A DNA stretch of 64,000 bases from NCBI GenBank assembly GCA_038109305.1, contig JAYNIR010000005.1, forward strand, positions 1 through 64,000, written 5' to 3'. Positions 35,962 to 44,856 of this stretch are shown one piece after another. The notes below the pieces were generated by a model. The model did no database searches. It saw only the letters and a program-made list of their open reading frames with translations, and was not told the origin of the DNA. The DNA comes from UBA1479 sp038109305 (GTDB taxonomy: Bacteria > Pseudomonadota > Alphaproteobacteria > Rhodospirillales > Casp-alpha2). Position 1 is the stretch's first letter; each line of letters opens with the position of its first letter. The translations under genes were made by a program, and so were the position numbers.

Positions 35962-37515
35962 ATGGCTCAGAGCGAGGCAATCAGCGCGCCTTTGCCCGCA
36001 AGGCCGGATTTGTCCCCGGCCCGGCGCTATCTGATCCTGCTGTCGATCATCCTCAGCGTGACGCTCTATTCGACGTCGATCCTGGTGGTCGCGGCGGTTT
36101 TGCCGCAGTTGCAGGGCGCCATGGCGGCGACGCCCGACGAAATTTCCTGGACCATGACCTTCAACATCCTGGCGACGGCGGTGGCGACGCCGCTGACCGG
36201 GTGGCTCGCCGGGCGGTTCGGGCGGCGCAACCTGCTGGTCGGCAGCGTGCTGATATTCACCATCGCGACCTGGATGTGCGGCGCCGCCCATTCGCTGGAA
36301 GGGCTGATTCTGTGGCGGGTGATTCAGGGCGCGGCGGGCGCGCCGTTGTCGCCCATGGGCCAATCGGTGGTCATGGATACCTTCCCGGGGGAAGAGCGCG
36401 GCATGGCCATCGGCCTTTACGGCATCGGCGTCGTCATGGGGGCCTTCATCGGGCCCATGGTCGGCGGCGTCATGGCCGAGGTCTATACCTGGCGCTATGC
36501 GTTCTACCTGTTGGTGCCGATCGGGTTCCTGTCCGCGTTGGGCGTCTATCTGGCGCTGCCGCGCATGCACCGGACACAGAAGATCAAACTGGAATGGACC
36601 GGCTTCATTCTGATTTCGGCCTGCATCGCCTGCCTTCAGTTGGCGTTGTCGCGGGGCCAGCGGCTCGACTGGTTCGAAAGCCCGGAAATCGTCATCGAGG
36701 TCTTTTTGGCCGTCCTGGCGCTATACATGTTCATCACCCACAGCTTGACGCACGACAAACCGTTTTTGAATTTACGGCTGCTGACCAACCGCAACTACGC
36801 CATCGGGCTGATATTGGTGACGATCTACGGCATGTTGAACTTCACGCCCATGGTGATCCTGCCAGGGTTGCTGCGCGAACACGTGGGCCTGCCCGACAGC
36901 CTGATCGGCTATGTCGTGGGATCGCGCGGGATCGGCGCCATGTGCGGGTTTTTTGTGGCGAGCCGTATCGGCCAGAAATTTCCCCGAAAGACCATCGCCG
37001 CCGGGTTCGGCATCCAGGTGGTCGCGGGCATCTGGCTGATGACGACGGGGTTGAACACCACACCCTTTGAATTCGCATTGAACGGCGTCATCCAGGGCTT
37101 CGCCGTCGGCATGATCTGGGTGCCCATGACGGTGGTCACGTTTTTCACCGTCGATGCCCGCAACCTGGATGAATGCGCGTCGGTCTATCACCTGCTGCGC
37201 AACATCGGGTCGAGCTTCTTCATTTCCATGAGTGTCACCGAAATCGTCCGTTCCGCGCAGCAGAACTACGAACGGCTGACTGAAAATATTTCCCAGTTCA
37301 ACATAGCGCTGAAATTTCCCTGGGTCATGGGCCGCTGGGATATCGATAGCGTCGAGGGCCTGGCACGGCTGTCGAAGGAACTGTACCATCAGGCGTTTCA
37401 CATCAGCCACGTGAACGTCTTCGGCATGTATACGCTGGCGTCCGCCGCGGCGATCCCGCTGATCCTATTCGTCAGCCGCCCGACCGCCAAAAAGGACGCG
37501 GTCGACCCGCACTGA
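35962..37515 (+). CDS. emrB: DHA2-family MFS exporter, EmrB type
   Basis: 517 residues with about fourteen helices, as in drug/H+ antiporters of the DHA2 group. Motifs: VVAAVLPQLQGAMAATPDEISW (first helix, split), PLTGWLAGRFGRRNLLVGS (motif A), LILWRVIQGAAGAPLSPMGQ (motif B) and GLYGIGVVMGAFIGPMVGG (motif C). It pumps hydrophobic toxins through the EmrA-like adaptor encoded on the other strand. Divergence from marR-emrA is less usual than the emrAB operon order. Confidence 0.93.
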   Translation: MAQSEAISAPLPARPDLSPARRYLILLSIILSVTLYSTSILVVAAVLPQLQGAMAATPDEISWTMTFNILATAVATPLTGWLAGRFGRRNLLVGSVLIFTIATWMCGAAHSLEGLILWRVIQGAAGAPLSPMGQSVVMDTFPGEERGMAIGLYGIGVVMGAFIGPMVGGVMAEVYTWRYAFYLLVPIGFLSALGVYLALPRMHRTQKIKLEWTGFILISACIACLQLALSRGQRLDWFESPEIVIEVFLAVLALYMFITHSLTHDKPFLNLRLLTNRNYAIGLILVTIYGMLNFTPMVILPGLLREHVGLPDSLIGYVVGSRGIGAMCGFFVASRIGQKFPRKTIAAGFGIQVVAGIWLMTTGLNTTPFEFALNGVIQGFAVGMIWVPMTVVTFFTVDARNLDECASVYHLLRNIGSSFFISMSVTEIVRSAQQNYERLTENISQFNIALKFPWVMGRWDIDSVEGLARLSKELYHQAFHISHVNVFGMYTLASAAAIPLILFVSRPTAKKDAVDPH

Positions 37516-37619
37516 ACCCGGCCTCGCCCGCCGGCCCGCAGCCCGACACCTGGCCTTAGGCGTTGGATTTGCCCGCCCGCAGACTTCCCTATCCGGCGCC
37601 AACAGGGCATAGTTCGCCT

Positions 37620-38648
37620 ATGTCGAACGCACCCGCCATCAAGGCCAAGGACGCCGCCCTCATGGACGCCCGCCGGTTCCAGGCAAACCTGGAACTGCTG
37701 GCCGACATGTCCCGCGATTTCGCCGCCTCGACGGACCTAGACGGCGCCTTGCTCAAGGCAGTCGGGCTAATCACCGATTCCGTCGATGCCGAGGGCGGGG
37801 CGCTGTTCCTCCTGGACAACGCCGGGGAAAAGCTCCGCTGCTATGCCTGCGTCGGCGCGACGGAAATCACCGGGCTGGTGATCAACGCCGACCAGGGCAT
37901 CGTCGGCCGCAGCGCGCAGAACGACCTGGGCGAAATCGTCAGCGACGTATCCAAGGACCCGAACTTTTTCGGCGGCGTCGACGAAAAGACCGGCTACACC
38001 ACCAAGTCGATCCTGTGCGCGCCGTTGACGGTGAAGGGCGAACGCCTGGGCGCCATCGAGCTTATTAACAAGCGCGGCGGCGACGGGCTGTTCAATAACG
38101 ACGACCTGCATTTTCTGGAAGCCTTGTCGGCGTCGGCGGCACTGGCGAACCTGAATAAGCGCCAAGCTGATGCGCTGCTTGAACAGGAACGTCTCAAGCG
38201 CGAACTGGAACTCGCCCGCGAAATTCAAAACTCGCTCCTGCCGCCGGCCCTCAAGGGCGGCTTGATTGCTGGGTCCAACACACCGGCGCGCGGCGTCTCC
38301 GGCAACTTTTACGATTTTTTCGAACTGGAAGATGGGCGCATCTGCTTCACTCTCGGCGACGTTTCGGGCAAGAGCATGAACGCGGCGCTGTTGATAGCGA
38401 AAACCGCAAGCCTGTTCCGCTGCCTCGGCAAGTCCATCCTGTCGACGGGCCGGTTGCTTGCCCACATCAACCGGGAAATTTGCGAAACCGCGCACCGCGG
38501 CATGTTTGTGACTATCACGGGCGGGGTTTACGACCCCCGGACGGGAACGATCCGCATCGCCAACGCCGGGCACGAACCGCCGTTATTGATGACGGCCGCC
38601 GGCGAGATTTTCCAGACTTTCCTCAACGACCTTGCCAAAGCCGCCTAG
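37620..38648 (+). CDS. GAF-PP2C (SpoIIE/RsbU-type) phosphatase, C-terminally truncated
   Basis: 342 residues. A GAF domain (about 25-185: DSVDAEGGALFLLD, TGYTTKSILCAPL, LGAIELINKR) is linked by a coiled coil to a PP2C domain starting LAREIQNSLLPP. PP2C motifs present: VSGN229FYD232FF, LGDVSGKSMNAAL, HRGMFVTITGGVYD and NAGHEPPLLM. The first metal Asp of the usual GDFYD is Asn here. The protein stops at about the position where PPLG, TDG and DDxT motifs should follow, so a third of the domain is missing, and the end overlaps the next gene by 17 bases. Probably inactive or a recent truncation. Confidence 0.8.
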   Translation: MSNAPAIKAKDAALMDARRFQANLELLADMSRDFAASTDLDGALLKAVGLITDSVDAEGGALFLLDNAGEKLRCYACVGATEITGLVINADQGIVGRSAQNDLGEIVSDVSKDPNFFGGVDEKTGYTTKSILCAPLTVKGERLGAIELINKRGGDGLFNNDDLHFLEALSASAALANLNKRQADALLEQERLKRELELAREIQNSLLPPALKGGLIAGSNTPARGVSGNFYDFFELEDGRICFTLGDVSGKSMNAALLIAKTASLFRCLGKSILSTGRLLAHINREICETAHRGMFVTITGGVYDPRTGTIRIANAGHEPPLLMTAAGEIFQTFLNDLAKAA

Positions 38649-39987
38649 AGGCCGCCGCGGGCCGAAGGTCAGGGGCCGTCCGCGCCGCCCCCGTCCGTCC
38701 GCGAAGCAACCCAAGGAAATCGTCGACGTTACCGTCGACGGCATCGCCGCTCAGGGCGACGCCGAAGCCCGGACCGATGACGGCCGCCGCCTGTTCATTC
38801 CCTATGCCGCGCCGGGCGACCGGGTCAGGGCCGCCGTCGGGGCGCCGCGGGGCGAAGGGTTCGAGGCGTCGGTCGCAGAACAGCTTGAGGCCGGTCCCCG
38901 GCAGGAACCGTTCTGCCCGCAGTTCGGCCAGTGCGGCGGCTGTTCGGTGCAGCACCTGACGGATACCGCCTACCGGGATTGGAAGACCGGCCTGCTTCGA
39001 ACCGCGCTCGGCCGTCGAGGGCTCGCCCCCGACATATCGGACATGGCCGAGGTGCCGCGGGCGGCCCGCCGCCGGCTGACATTTTCCGCCGCCAACACGG
39101 GCTCGGGCGCGGTGGTCGGGTTCATGGCGTCACGGCGTCACGAGGTCGTTCCTCTGGCGACCTGTCCCCTCGCCGATCCGGGGCTGAACGCGCTGCTACC
39201 GGCATTGAAGGACTTGATGGGCGACATCCTCGGCCTGGGCGAACGGGCGCGCATCGCGCTGGCCCGTTTGGCCGCCGGGATCGACATGGTGCTGGAACGG
39301 GACGCGGCGGCCGATTTGCCGGCGCGCGAACGCCTGGCCGCCTTCGCCGACGCCAACGATCTGGCACGCTTGTCCTTACGGGACGGCAGCGGCCTGATCG
39401 AGCCGTTGGCGCAACGCCGCCCGGTCGAGGTCGATTTCGGCGGTGCGGCCGTGCCGTTACCGCCCGACGGGTTCATGCAGCCGACGGCAGCGGGGGAGGC
39501 GGCGTTGACCGCCGCCGTGACCGGGGCGGCGTCGGGCGCGGTGCGGATCATCGAACTATACGCCGGCGCCGGCACCTTCACTCTGCCGCTTGCAAAAGAC
39601 TCGCTGATTTGCGCGGTCGATGGTGATGCGGATTTGGTCGGCGCGCTTAAGACCGCCGCCGGGCGCGCCGGGCTCGGCGGACGTGTCACCGCCGAAGCCC
39701 GCGATCTCGCGGCCCGGCCCCTTCTGGCGGCGGAATTGGCGGAAGTCCTGCCGGGGGCGGCGACCGTCGTGCTTGACCCGCCGCGTGCCGGCGCGCTCGC
39801 CCAGGTTCGGGAAATCGTTGAGGCGCCGGGCATCCGCCGCGTTGTCATGGTGTCCTGTAATCCCGCCACGTTCGCCCGCGACGCCCGCGTACTGACCGAC
39901 GGCCGCTTCGCCATGGGCGCGGTGTTGCCGGTCGACCAGTTTCCGTGGTCGCATCACCTGGAATGCGTGGCGGTGTTTGAGCGTTAG
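38632..39987 (+). CDS. TrmA/RumA-family RNA (uracil-5) methyltransferase
   Basis: 451 residues. A basic N-terminus (RGRRGPKVRGRPRRPRPSAK) and a TRAM-like beta domain (EIVDVTVDGIAAQGDAEA) are followed by the iron-sulfur cysteines CPQFGQCGGC, then the Rossmann SAM site IELYAGAGTFTLPLA, the catalytic VLDPPRAGA and the nucleophile cysteine in SCNPATFARDARVL. It methylates U in 23S rRNA or tRNA; the exact site cannot be judged. The first ATG at 38632 lies inside the truncated phosphatase gene. Confidence 0.92.
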   Translation: MPKPPRGRRGPKVRGRPRRPRPSAKQPKEIVDVTVDGIAAQGDAEARTDDGRRLFIPYAAPGDRVRAAVGAPRGEGFEASVAEQLEAGPRQEPFCPQFGQCGGCSVQHLTDTAYRDWKTGLLRTALGRRGLAPDISDMAEVPRAARRRLTFSAANTGSGAVVGFMASRRHEVVPLATCPLADPGLNALLPALKDLMGDILGLGERARIALARLAAGIDMVLERDAAADLPARERLAAFADANDLARLSLRDGSGLIEPLAQRRPVEVDFGGAAVPLPPDGFMQPTAAGEAALTAAVTGAASGAVRIIELYAGAGTFTLPLAKDSLICAVDGDADLVGALKTAAGRAGLGGRVTAEARDLAARPLLAAELAEVLPGAATVVLDPPRAGALAQVREIVEAPGIRRVVMVSCNPATFARDARVLTDGRFAMGAVLPVDQFPWSHHLECVAVFER

Positions 39988-39992
39988 GGTCC

Positions 39993-40095
39993 GCGCAATG
40001 CCACTTTCGCTCGCTGAGGCTCGCTCAGGTTTTGCGGTCATTATGTAATTTGCGCAAAGCCACTTTCGCGGCCTTCGGCCACTCAGGTTTTTTGG
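39993..40095. repeat. Two tandem hairpin-bearing direct repeats
   Basis: An 18-base element GCGCAA(T/A)GCCACTTTCGC occurs at 39993-40010 and 40052-40069 with one mismatch. Each copy is followed by a different small hairpin (CTGAG-GCTCG-CTCAG after the first; GGCC-TTC-GGCC at 40070-40080 after the second) and then (G/A)CTCAGG with a T-run, TTTT or TTTTTT. They may act as tandem terminators for the RNA methyltransferase gene, or be copies of a dispersed small repeat. Confidence 0.6.
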
Positions 40096-40341
40096 CTAGT
40101 TCATTCCCAGCGCGCGCATGTAGACGCTCAGGACCTCTTCCATCTCATTCCGGTCGTTGGTGTCCATTTTGCGAAGCCGAATGACCTGGCGCATGATTTT
40201 CACGTCAAACCCGGCGGATTTGGCTTCCGAGTAGACCTCGCGGATGTCCTCCGACAGCGCCTTTTTCTCATCTTCAAGGCGCTCGATCCGTTCGATAAAT
40301 GCTTTCAGCCGGTCTCCGGCGACGCCGCCAATATCGCTCAT
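40096..40341 (-). CDS. gapR: GapR / DUF2312 nucleoid-associated protein
   Basis: 81 residues, nearly all helical and coiled-coil. Family marks are AGDRLKAFIERIERLEDEKKA (split), DIREVYSEAKSAGFDVKIMRQVIRLRK and the C-terminal EEVLSVYMRALGM. GapR binds overtwisted AT-rich DNA ahead of replication and transcription in Caulobacter and is a hallmark of alphaproteobacteria. Start at MSDIGGVAGDR; an upstream ATG at 40377 adds 12 residues. Length and sequence are normal. Confidence 0.95.
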   Translation of the reverse strand: MSDIGGVAGDRLKAFIERIERLEDEKKALSEDIREVYSEAKSAGFDVKIMRQVIRLRKMDTNDRNEMEEVLSVYMRALGMN

Positions 40342-40384
40342 GGGGTGTTCTCTTATCATTTCATGGTATTGATGCACGGGTTGG

Positions 40385-40403
40385 CGGGCACCATAAGTGC
40401 CCG
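40385..40403. other. Short perfect hairpin upstream of gapR
   Basis: CGGGCAC (40385-40391) and GTGCCCG (40397-40403) with loop CATAA. It lies between gapR and the damaged response-regulator gene; no T-run follows on either side. Possible leader structure; role unknown. Confidence 0.35.
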
Positions 40404-40528
40404 GCCGTTCGAGGGCAACCAGGTGAAAAACGGGGATAAACCGTTTATTCCCTTATTTACGGGGATGGGTACGTGCATTGGCATGTGCCTTGCTTGTGAC
40501 ACAGCGGTATCGGGCAAGGGATTGAACA

Positions 40529-40771
40529 TTGGCGCCAAATAACTTTGAACGCGTAAGTCTGATGCTGTGCGAGGACAACCATTTCGTCTCGCGCACGCAG
40601 TAAGAACTTTTGCGCCAGTTCGGTCTCGAACGCCTGACCATTCTCAAAAACGGCCAGGAAGCAATCGAAAGCCTTAAGCTGTTGAAACAGGCGGGCAAAC
40701 CGGGACCGGACCTGATCATCGCCGATTTGGTGATGGCGCCGATTAACGGGCTGTTGCTGTGCCGATGGTGA
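40529..40771 (+). pseudogene. Response-regulator receiver domain relic
   Basis: A frame from TTG 40529 to TGA 40769-40771. It reads SLMLCEDNHFVSRTQ, a TAA at 40601-40603, then in phase ELLRQFGLERLTILKNGQEA, KPGPDLIIADLVMAPINGL and LLCRW. The acidic pocket (CEDN) and phospho-acceptor Asp (IIADL) of a CheY-like receiver are recognisable, but the frame has an internal ochre codon and ends before the conserved Thr/Ser and Lys. No intact start is evident. Remnant. Confidence 0.75.
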
Positions 40772-40794
40772 AGGGCGGGTCCTGCCGGGGCATG

Positions 40795-41601
40795 TCAATG
40801 AAGCTCCACCCGGAACAGGCCGTCATCGGCGATCATCAGTGTCAGCACACGGTGGAGGATATCCGCCCACCGCGCCTGACCGGCTTCGTCCCGGACCTGA
40901 TCCTGGTTAATTTCGATGACGCAGTTGGCGAGCCCCTGCGCCGCGCCATGAACATTGATGGTGTAGGCAAGCTCGCGCCCCGAATAGGGCAGGTTGTCAC
41001 CGACATCCAGGCCTTCGTCATGCAGGGCCTTGATGATCGGCCGGGCGATGCGGGGGTCGCGATTCCACAACACGCCGACGTCCCACGGGCGCGGCGTGTC
41101 GCCCATGCTGGCGGTGAAACTGTGCACCGAAAACAGCGCCGGCGGCCGGCGTTCGGCCCACACGCCCGACAGCGCTTGCCGTAAAAGATTGTGATAAGGG
41201 TCGAAAAGCTGATCCAGCCGCTCCGCCCGCGCACCCGGAGTTAACCCCCGGTTGGCCGGAATGACCGTCTTGTCGCTGATGTTCGGCATGCCGTCCGGGT
41301 GGCCGGGCGGGCGGTTGAGGTCGACCACCAGCCGCGAATACCCGGCGATCACCGCCCTGGCGTCCAACGATGCAGACAACCGCCGGGTTACCGCCTCGGC
41401 CCCGATGTCATAGGCGATGTGGCGGTTGAACTGGTCGGCGGCGACGCCCAGGTCGCCCAATTTACGGGGCACCCGGTTGGACGCGTGATCGCAGCACAAC
41501 ACAAGGTCTGCGGCGCCCGCTGGATTGACCAAGGCGGCGGCGGGCGGTTCGTCCGCCGCCAGAAGCGGCGGGGCGGGGTTTAGCGAAATTGCTTCGTCCA
41601 T
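40795..41601 (-). CDS. N-formylglutamate amidohydrolase family protein
   Basis: 268 residues. Family marks: LCCDHASNRVPRKLGDLG, HIAYDIGA, SRLVVDLNRP, LFSVHSFTASM, and PYSGRELAYTINVHGAAQGL ending VIEINQDQ. The family hydrolyses N-formylglutamate in histidine breakdown (HutG) or acts on related N-acyl amino acids. No hut genes are nearby, so the physiological substrate is open. Length and all motif blocks are intact. Confidence 0.88.
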   Translation of the reverse strand: MDEAISLNPAPPLLAADEPPAAALVNPAGAADLVLCCDHASNRVPRKLGDLGVAADQFNRHIAYDIGAEAVTRRLSASLDARAVIAGYSRLVVDLNRPPGHPDGMPNISDKTVIPANRGLTPGARAERLDQLFDPYHNLLRQALSGVWAERRPPALFSVHSFTASMGDTPRPWDVGVLWNRDPRIARPIIKALHDEGLDVGDNLPYSGRELAYTINVHGAAQGLANCVIEINQDQVRDEAGQARWADILHRVLTLMIADDGLFRVELH

Positions 41602-41703
41602 GCCGTCAATATACCGCGCCCGGGCCCGCGTCGTAGTCCCTTATGGCGGTTTTCCGGGCGGTCCGTTTGGCCTAGATTGGCGGGCAATTAGAGGAGAATC
41701 GGC

Positions 41704-42138
41704 ATGGCGTATCGTCGCATCCGTAAATACAACACGAAAGAAACCCAGCCCGGCCAGGACATCGAAAACGACCTGTGCCAGGCCGTCGTGGCGCGGGGCG
41801 CCTATGTCTTCGTTCGTGGCCAGCCGCCGCAGGACCTGGACACATATGAAAGCGTTCACATCGGCGACCCGGCGGCGCAGGGCGACTTCGCCATGCGGAA
41901 CGTGATCAAGCTATTGGCCGAAGCCGGCGCCAAGCCCGAATACCTGTGCAAGCTGACGGTCTACATCACCGACGTGCGCTACCGTTCGCCGATCTACAAG
42001 GCCATCGGCAAACACATAAAAGGCATCTTCCCGTGTCAGACCGGCCTGGTCGTGCAGGCCCTGGCGCGGCCCGAATGGCTGGTCGAAATCGACGCCGAAG
42101 CCGTCATTCCCGAAGGCGTGCCGGCGGTAACTGAGTGA
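41704..42138 (+). CDS. RidA (YjgF/UK114) family protein
   Basis: 144 residues. RidA-type features: VARGAYVFVRGQPPQDLD, AMRNVIKLLAEAGAKPEYLCKLTVYITD, and the C-terminal VEIDAEAVIP. Canonical RidA hydrolyses reactive enamines; this one lacks the usual IxxAGPYSQ start and may belong to one of the divergent Rid subgroups. It ends with a four-base overlap (GTGA) to the EamA transporter gene, so both are co-translated. Confidence 0.85.
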   Translation: MAYRRIRKYNTKETQPGQDIENDLCQAVVARGAYVFVRGQPPQDLDTYESVHIGDPAAQGDFAMRNVIKLLAEAGAKPEYLCKLTVYITDVRYRSPIYKAIGKHIKGIFPCQTGLVVQALARPEWLVEIDAEAVIPEGVPAVTE

Positions 42139-43046
42139 CCACGCCCTATTCGACCGCCAGTTCCCGGGCTGCGATGGTGACGCTCGCGGCGCTGATCGTC
42201 GGCGCGTTGTTCGCCGGATCGTCCACGCTGTTCGTGCGCCTGAACGAGTTGGGCCCGGTCACGTCGGCGTTTTACCGCGCGTTTTTGGCGCTTCCGGCGT
42301 TGTGGCTTTTGATGCGCGTCGAGGCCACCCGGCCCGAAGCACTCGCCGCACCCCGGCTAGGCGTGCGGGAGCTGTTACTTTTGGTGGTGGCCGGGCTGTT
42401 CTTCGCGGGCGATCTGTTTTTCTGGCATCTGGCGATCATGAACACGGCGGTCGCCAGCGCGACGCTGCTGGCGACCCTGGCGCCGGTCTATGTTGCGGTG
42501 ATTGTCTATTTCCTATTCGGCGAACGGGCGACTCCCACCTACATGGCGGGCACGGCACTGGCCATCGTCGGCGCGGGGTTGTTGATTGGCGACAGTTTCG
42601 CCTTCCGGCCTGAACGGCTGACCGGCGATCTTTACGGCCTGACCACGGGATTCTTTTTGGCCGGATACATGGTGACCGTCGGGCGGCTTCGCTCGGGCGC
42701 GCGGGTCTCGACGGGCGTGGTGATGTTCTGGTCGTCGCTGGCGACGGCGCTGGTGCTGCTGCCGCTGGCGTGGCTGATAGAAGACCGGATGCTCGCCATG
42801 ACCGCCTTCGGCTGGTTTATGCTGGTCACCCTGGCGATGATCAGCCACGTGGCGGGCCAAGGGCTGGTCGCCTACGCCTTGGCGCACCTGTCGACATCGT
42901 TCGCCACCGTCGGTTTGATTATCGAGGTCGTCGCCGCCGCCGTGCTCGGCTGGCTGTTTCTGGATGAACCGCTGTCGGCGCTGCAATGGTCCGGCGCGGT
43001 GGTGGTTGTCGCCGGTATCGTCGTCGCCCGGCGCGGAAGCCCTTGA
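42135..43046 (+). CDS. EamA/DMT-family transporter
   Basis: 303 residues with ten hydrophobic helices in two repeats. The first repeat has SSTLFVRLNELGPVTSAFYRA and the second AYALAHLSTSFATVGLIIEVVAA, the typical EamA arrangement. The start is a GTG at 42135 overlapping the RidA stop. Likely exporter of metabolites or amino acids; substrate unknown. Confidence 0.9.
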   Translation: MTTPYSTASSRAAMVTLAALIVGALFAGSSTLFVRLNELGPVTSAFYRAFLALPALWLLMRVEATRPEALAAPRLGVRELLLLVVAGLFFAGDLFFWHLAIMNTAVASATLLATLAPVYVAVIVYFLFGERATPTYMAGTALAIVGAGLLIGDSFAFRPERLTGDLYGLTTGFFLAGYMVTVGRLRSGARVSTGVVMFWSSLATALVLLPLAWLIEDRMLAMTAFGWFMLVTLAMISHVAGQGLVAYALAHLSTSFATVGLIIEVVAAAVLGWLFLDEPLSALQWSGAVVVVAGIVVARRGSP

Positions 43047-43077
43047 CGCTTCGGGGCGCGGGCGGCATTTAAATCCC

Positions 43078-43335
43078 ATGACCGACAAAACCGACCCCGC
43101 CGACATCGACGCCAAGCTGCTGGAACAGCTGTTGATCAGCCCGTGCATTAGCGTCTGCGTCGTCGACGAACCCACCGGCTATTGCAAGGGGTGCTGGCGC
43201 ACGGTGGACGAGATCGCAGCCTGGGGCACGATGATCCGCGCCAAGCGGCTTGAGGTGCTTGAACGCCTCGCCAAACGGTGCGGCGCGACGTCGCTGACGG
43301 ATCGCGGCCGCGGGCCGATGCTGGCGGCGGACTAG
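43078..43335 (+). CDS. DUF1289 (Fe-S-like, Cys-rich) protein
   Basis: 85 residues. The DUF1289 core is SPCISVCVVDEPTGYCKGCWRTVDEI, with four cysteines in C-x3-C-x8-C-x2-C spacing, followed by helices with RLEVLERLAKRCGA. Function unknown; the cysteines suggest metal or iron-sulfur binding. Starts at the ATG at 43078, 32 bases after the EamA stop. A second common alphaproteobacterial small protein of the window. Confidence 0.9.
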   Translation: MTDKTDPADIDAKLLEQLLISPCISVCVVDEPTGYCKGCWRTVDEIAAWGTMIRAKRLEVLERLAKRCGATSLTDRGRGPMLAAD

Positions 43336-43360
43336 CAAGCGCGGACAATCGCGCGCCCGC

Positions 43361-43780
43361 TTACCAGCTTCCGGTGTTTTGCATCGACGCCCACGGTTCG
43401 GCCGGGGCCAGCGCCTCGCCTTCCTGCAGCAGTTCGACGGAAATGCCGTCCGGCGAACGGACGAACGCCATACGGCCGTCGCGGGGCGGGCGGTTGATGG
43501 TGACGCCGCCGTCTTTTAGGCGCTGGCATAGGCCGTAGATGTCATCCGTATAGAACGCCAGATGGCCGAAGTTACGCCCGCCGGTATAGGCCTCGGGCTC
43601 GTAGTTGTAGGTCAGTTCGATCTGCGCGTCCGGGGTTTCGTCGGCGGCGAGGAAGATCAGCATGTAGCCGTATTCCGGCCGGTCCGACCGACGGACTTCC
43701 TTCAATCCCAACAGATCGCAATAAAATTTCAGGGAGGCGTCGACGTCCGAAATACGGACCATGGTGTGATAGTATTTCAT
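43361..43780 (-). CDS. Glyoxalase I-like VOC family protein
   Basis: 139 residues, one betaalphabetabetabeta pair. Metal-ligand positions look intact: His in KYYHTMVRI, Glu in IELTYNY, His in NFGHLAFYTDDI and Glu in SVELLQEGEAL. The pattern RISDVDASLKFYCDLLGLKE is that of lactoylglutathione lyases, which detoxify methylglyoxal via glutathione. Start chosen at MKYYHTM because an open extension to 43861 has no family match. Confidence 0.9.
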   Translation of the reverse strand: MKYYHTMVRISDVDASLKFYCDLLGLKEVRRSDRPEYGYMLIFLAADETPDAQIELTYNYEPEAYTGGRNFGHLAFYTDDIYGLCQRLKDGGVTINRPPRDGRMAFVRSPDGISVELLQEGEALAPAEPWASMQNTGSW

Positions 43781-43893
43781 AGGAATGTCTCTCGAATGAT
43801 GTTCTGTGTGTTCCTGACAAGGGTGAAGGATGGTGTACCACTTTTCCGTCGCTTCATCCAAGGGCGCGAGCCATCTGAAAGAAGTTCCCTGAC

Positions 43894-44782
43894 GTGTCTT
43901 CCGAACCGCGCCCTTATCACCCGCTTTTGCCCTGGCTGGTCTGGGCGCTCGGCGCTTTCGTCTTCGGCTATGCGTTTTTTCAGCGCGTCGCGCCCGGGGT
44001 GATGGTCGATACCCTTATGCGCGAATTTTCCGAGTCCGGGACGATGATCGGCAATCTGACCGCCGCTTATTTTTATACCTATGCGGCGTCTCAAATTCCG
44101 GCGGGTTTAATGGTCGATGCCTAAGGGCCCCGGCGTACCTTGATCGCGTCGGCGACGATGCTGACCATCGGCAGTCTGGTCTTTGCCGAGGCGACAGGGA
44201 TCGTTCAGGCGTTTGCCGGGCGGCTGTTGATTGGGCTCGGCGCCGGAGCGACGTTCGTCATTGCGCTTAACCTTACCCCCGTCTGGATCCCGAAGGGACG
44301 GCAGCGGCCTGACCTTCACCTTCGGCGTGCTCGGCTCCTTCATTAGGCAAATTCCGCTCGCCTGGGGGATCCAGCTTGCCGGATGGCGAGGCGCCCTGCA
44401 CTGGGCGACTTTGGCCGGGCTCGTCACCTGCGTCGCGCTCTAGTTTATCTTGCGGATCCCCTGCCCGAAGCTGCGCCCCGATGCAAAGCCCGATTTCTGG
44501 GGTAGTCTGGTATCCGTCATGAAACGGCGCGACGCCTGGGTTCTGACCCTGGCCGGCGTGGGGACGGCGGCGGTCATGCTGGTGTTTTCGGACCTGTGGG
44601 CCGTGCCCTGGCTTATCCAGTTGCATGATTTCACCCGCGCCGAAGCGGTGGCGGCGGTGTCGCTTAATGTCATTGCAAGGGGGATCGGCGCGGCGGCGCT
44701 GGCGGTGGTCGCCGGACTGGCCATGCCGAAAGACCCGGTCCCGGGCCGATCCGCCGTCGACGGACCGCCGTCAACCATGTAA
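43894..44782 (+). pseudogene. MFS transporter relic with two stops and a frameshift
   Basis: The gene starts well (MSSEPRPYHPLLPWLVWALG, QRVAPGVMVDTLM), but a TAA at 44122-44124 interrupts motif A between GLMVDA and GPRRTL. The frame continues through TFVIALNLTPVWIPKGR, shifts by one base near 44295, continues as TFTFGVLGSFIRQIPLAWG and meets a TAG at 44441-44443. A last piece (AWVLTLAGVGTAAVMLVFSD) ends at 44782. Twelve helices cannot be assembled; a degraded carrier resembling sugar/organic-acid MFS proteins. Confidence 0.85.
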
Positions 44783-44856
44783 GAACGTCACGGGCCGCGT
44801 TGCGGCCGAGGCATCGGGTTTTCACCGGATTTTTCACTGCCGCGAGCGTCATCACC

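Noticed and set aside
39993..40095. CRISPR-like array
   Set aside because: Only two copies separated by 41 bases, each with an internal hairpin and T-run, and no cas gene in the window.
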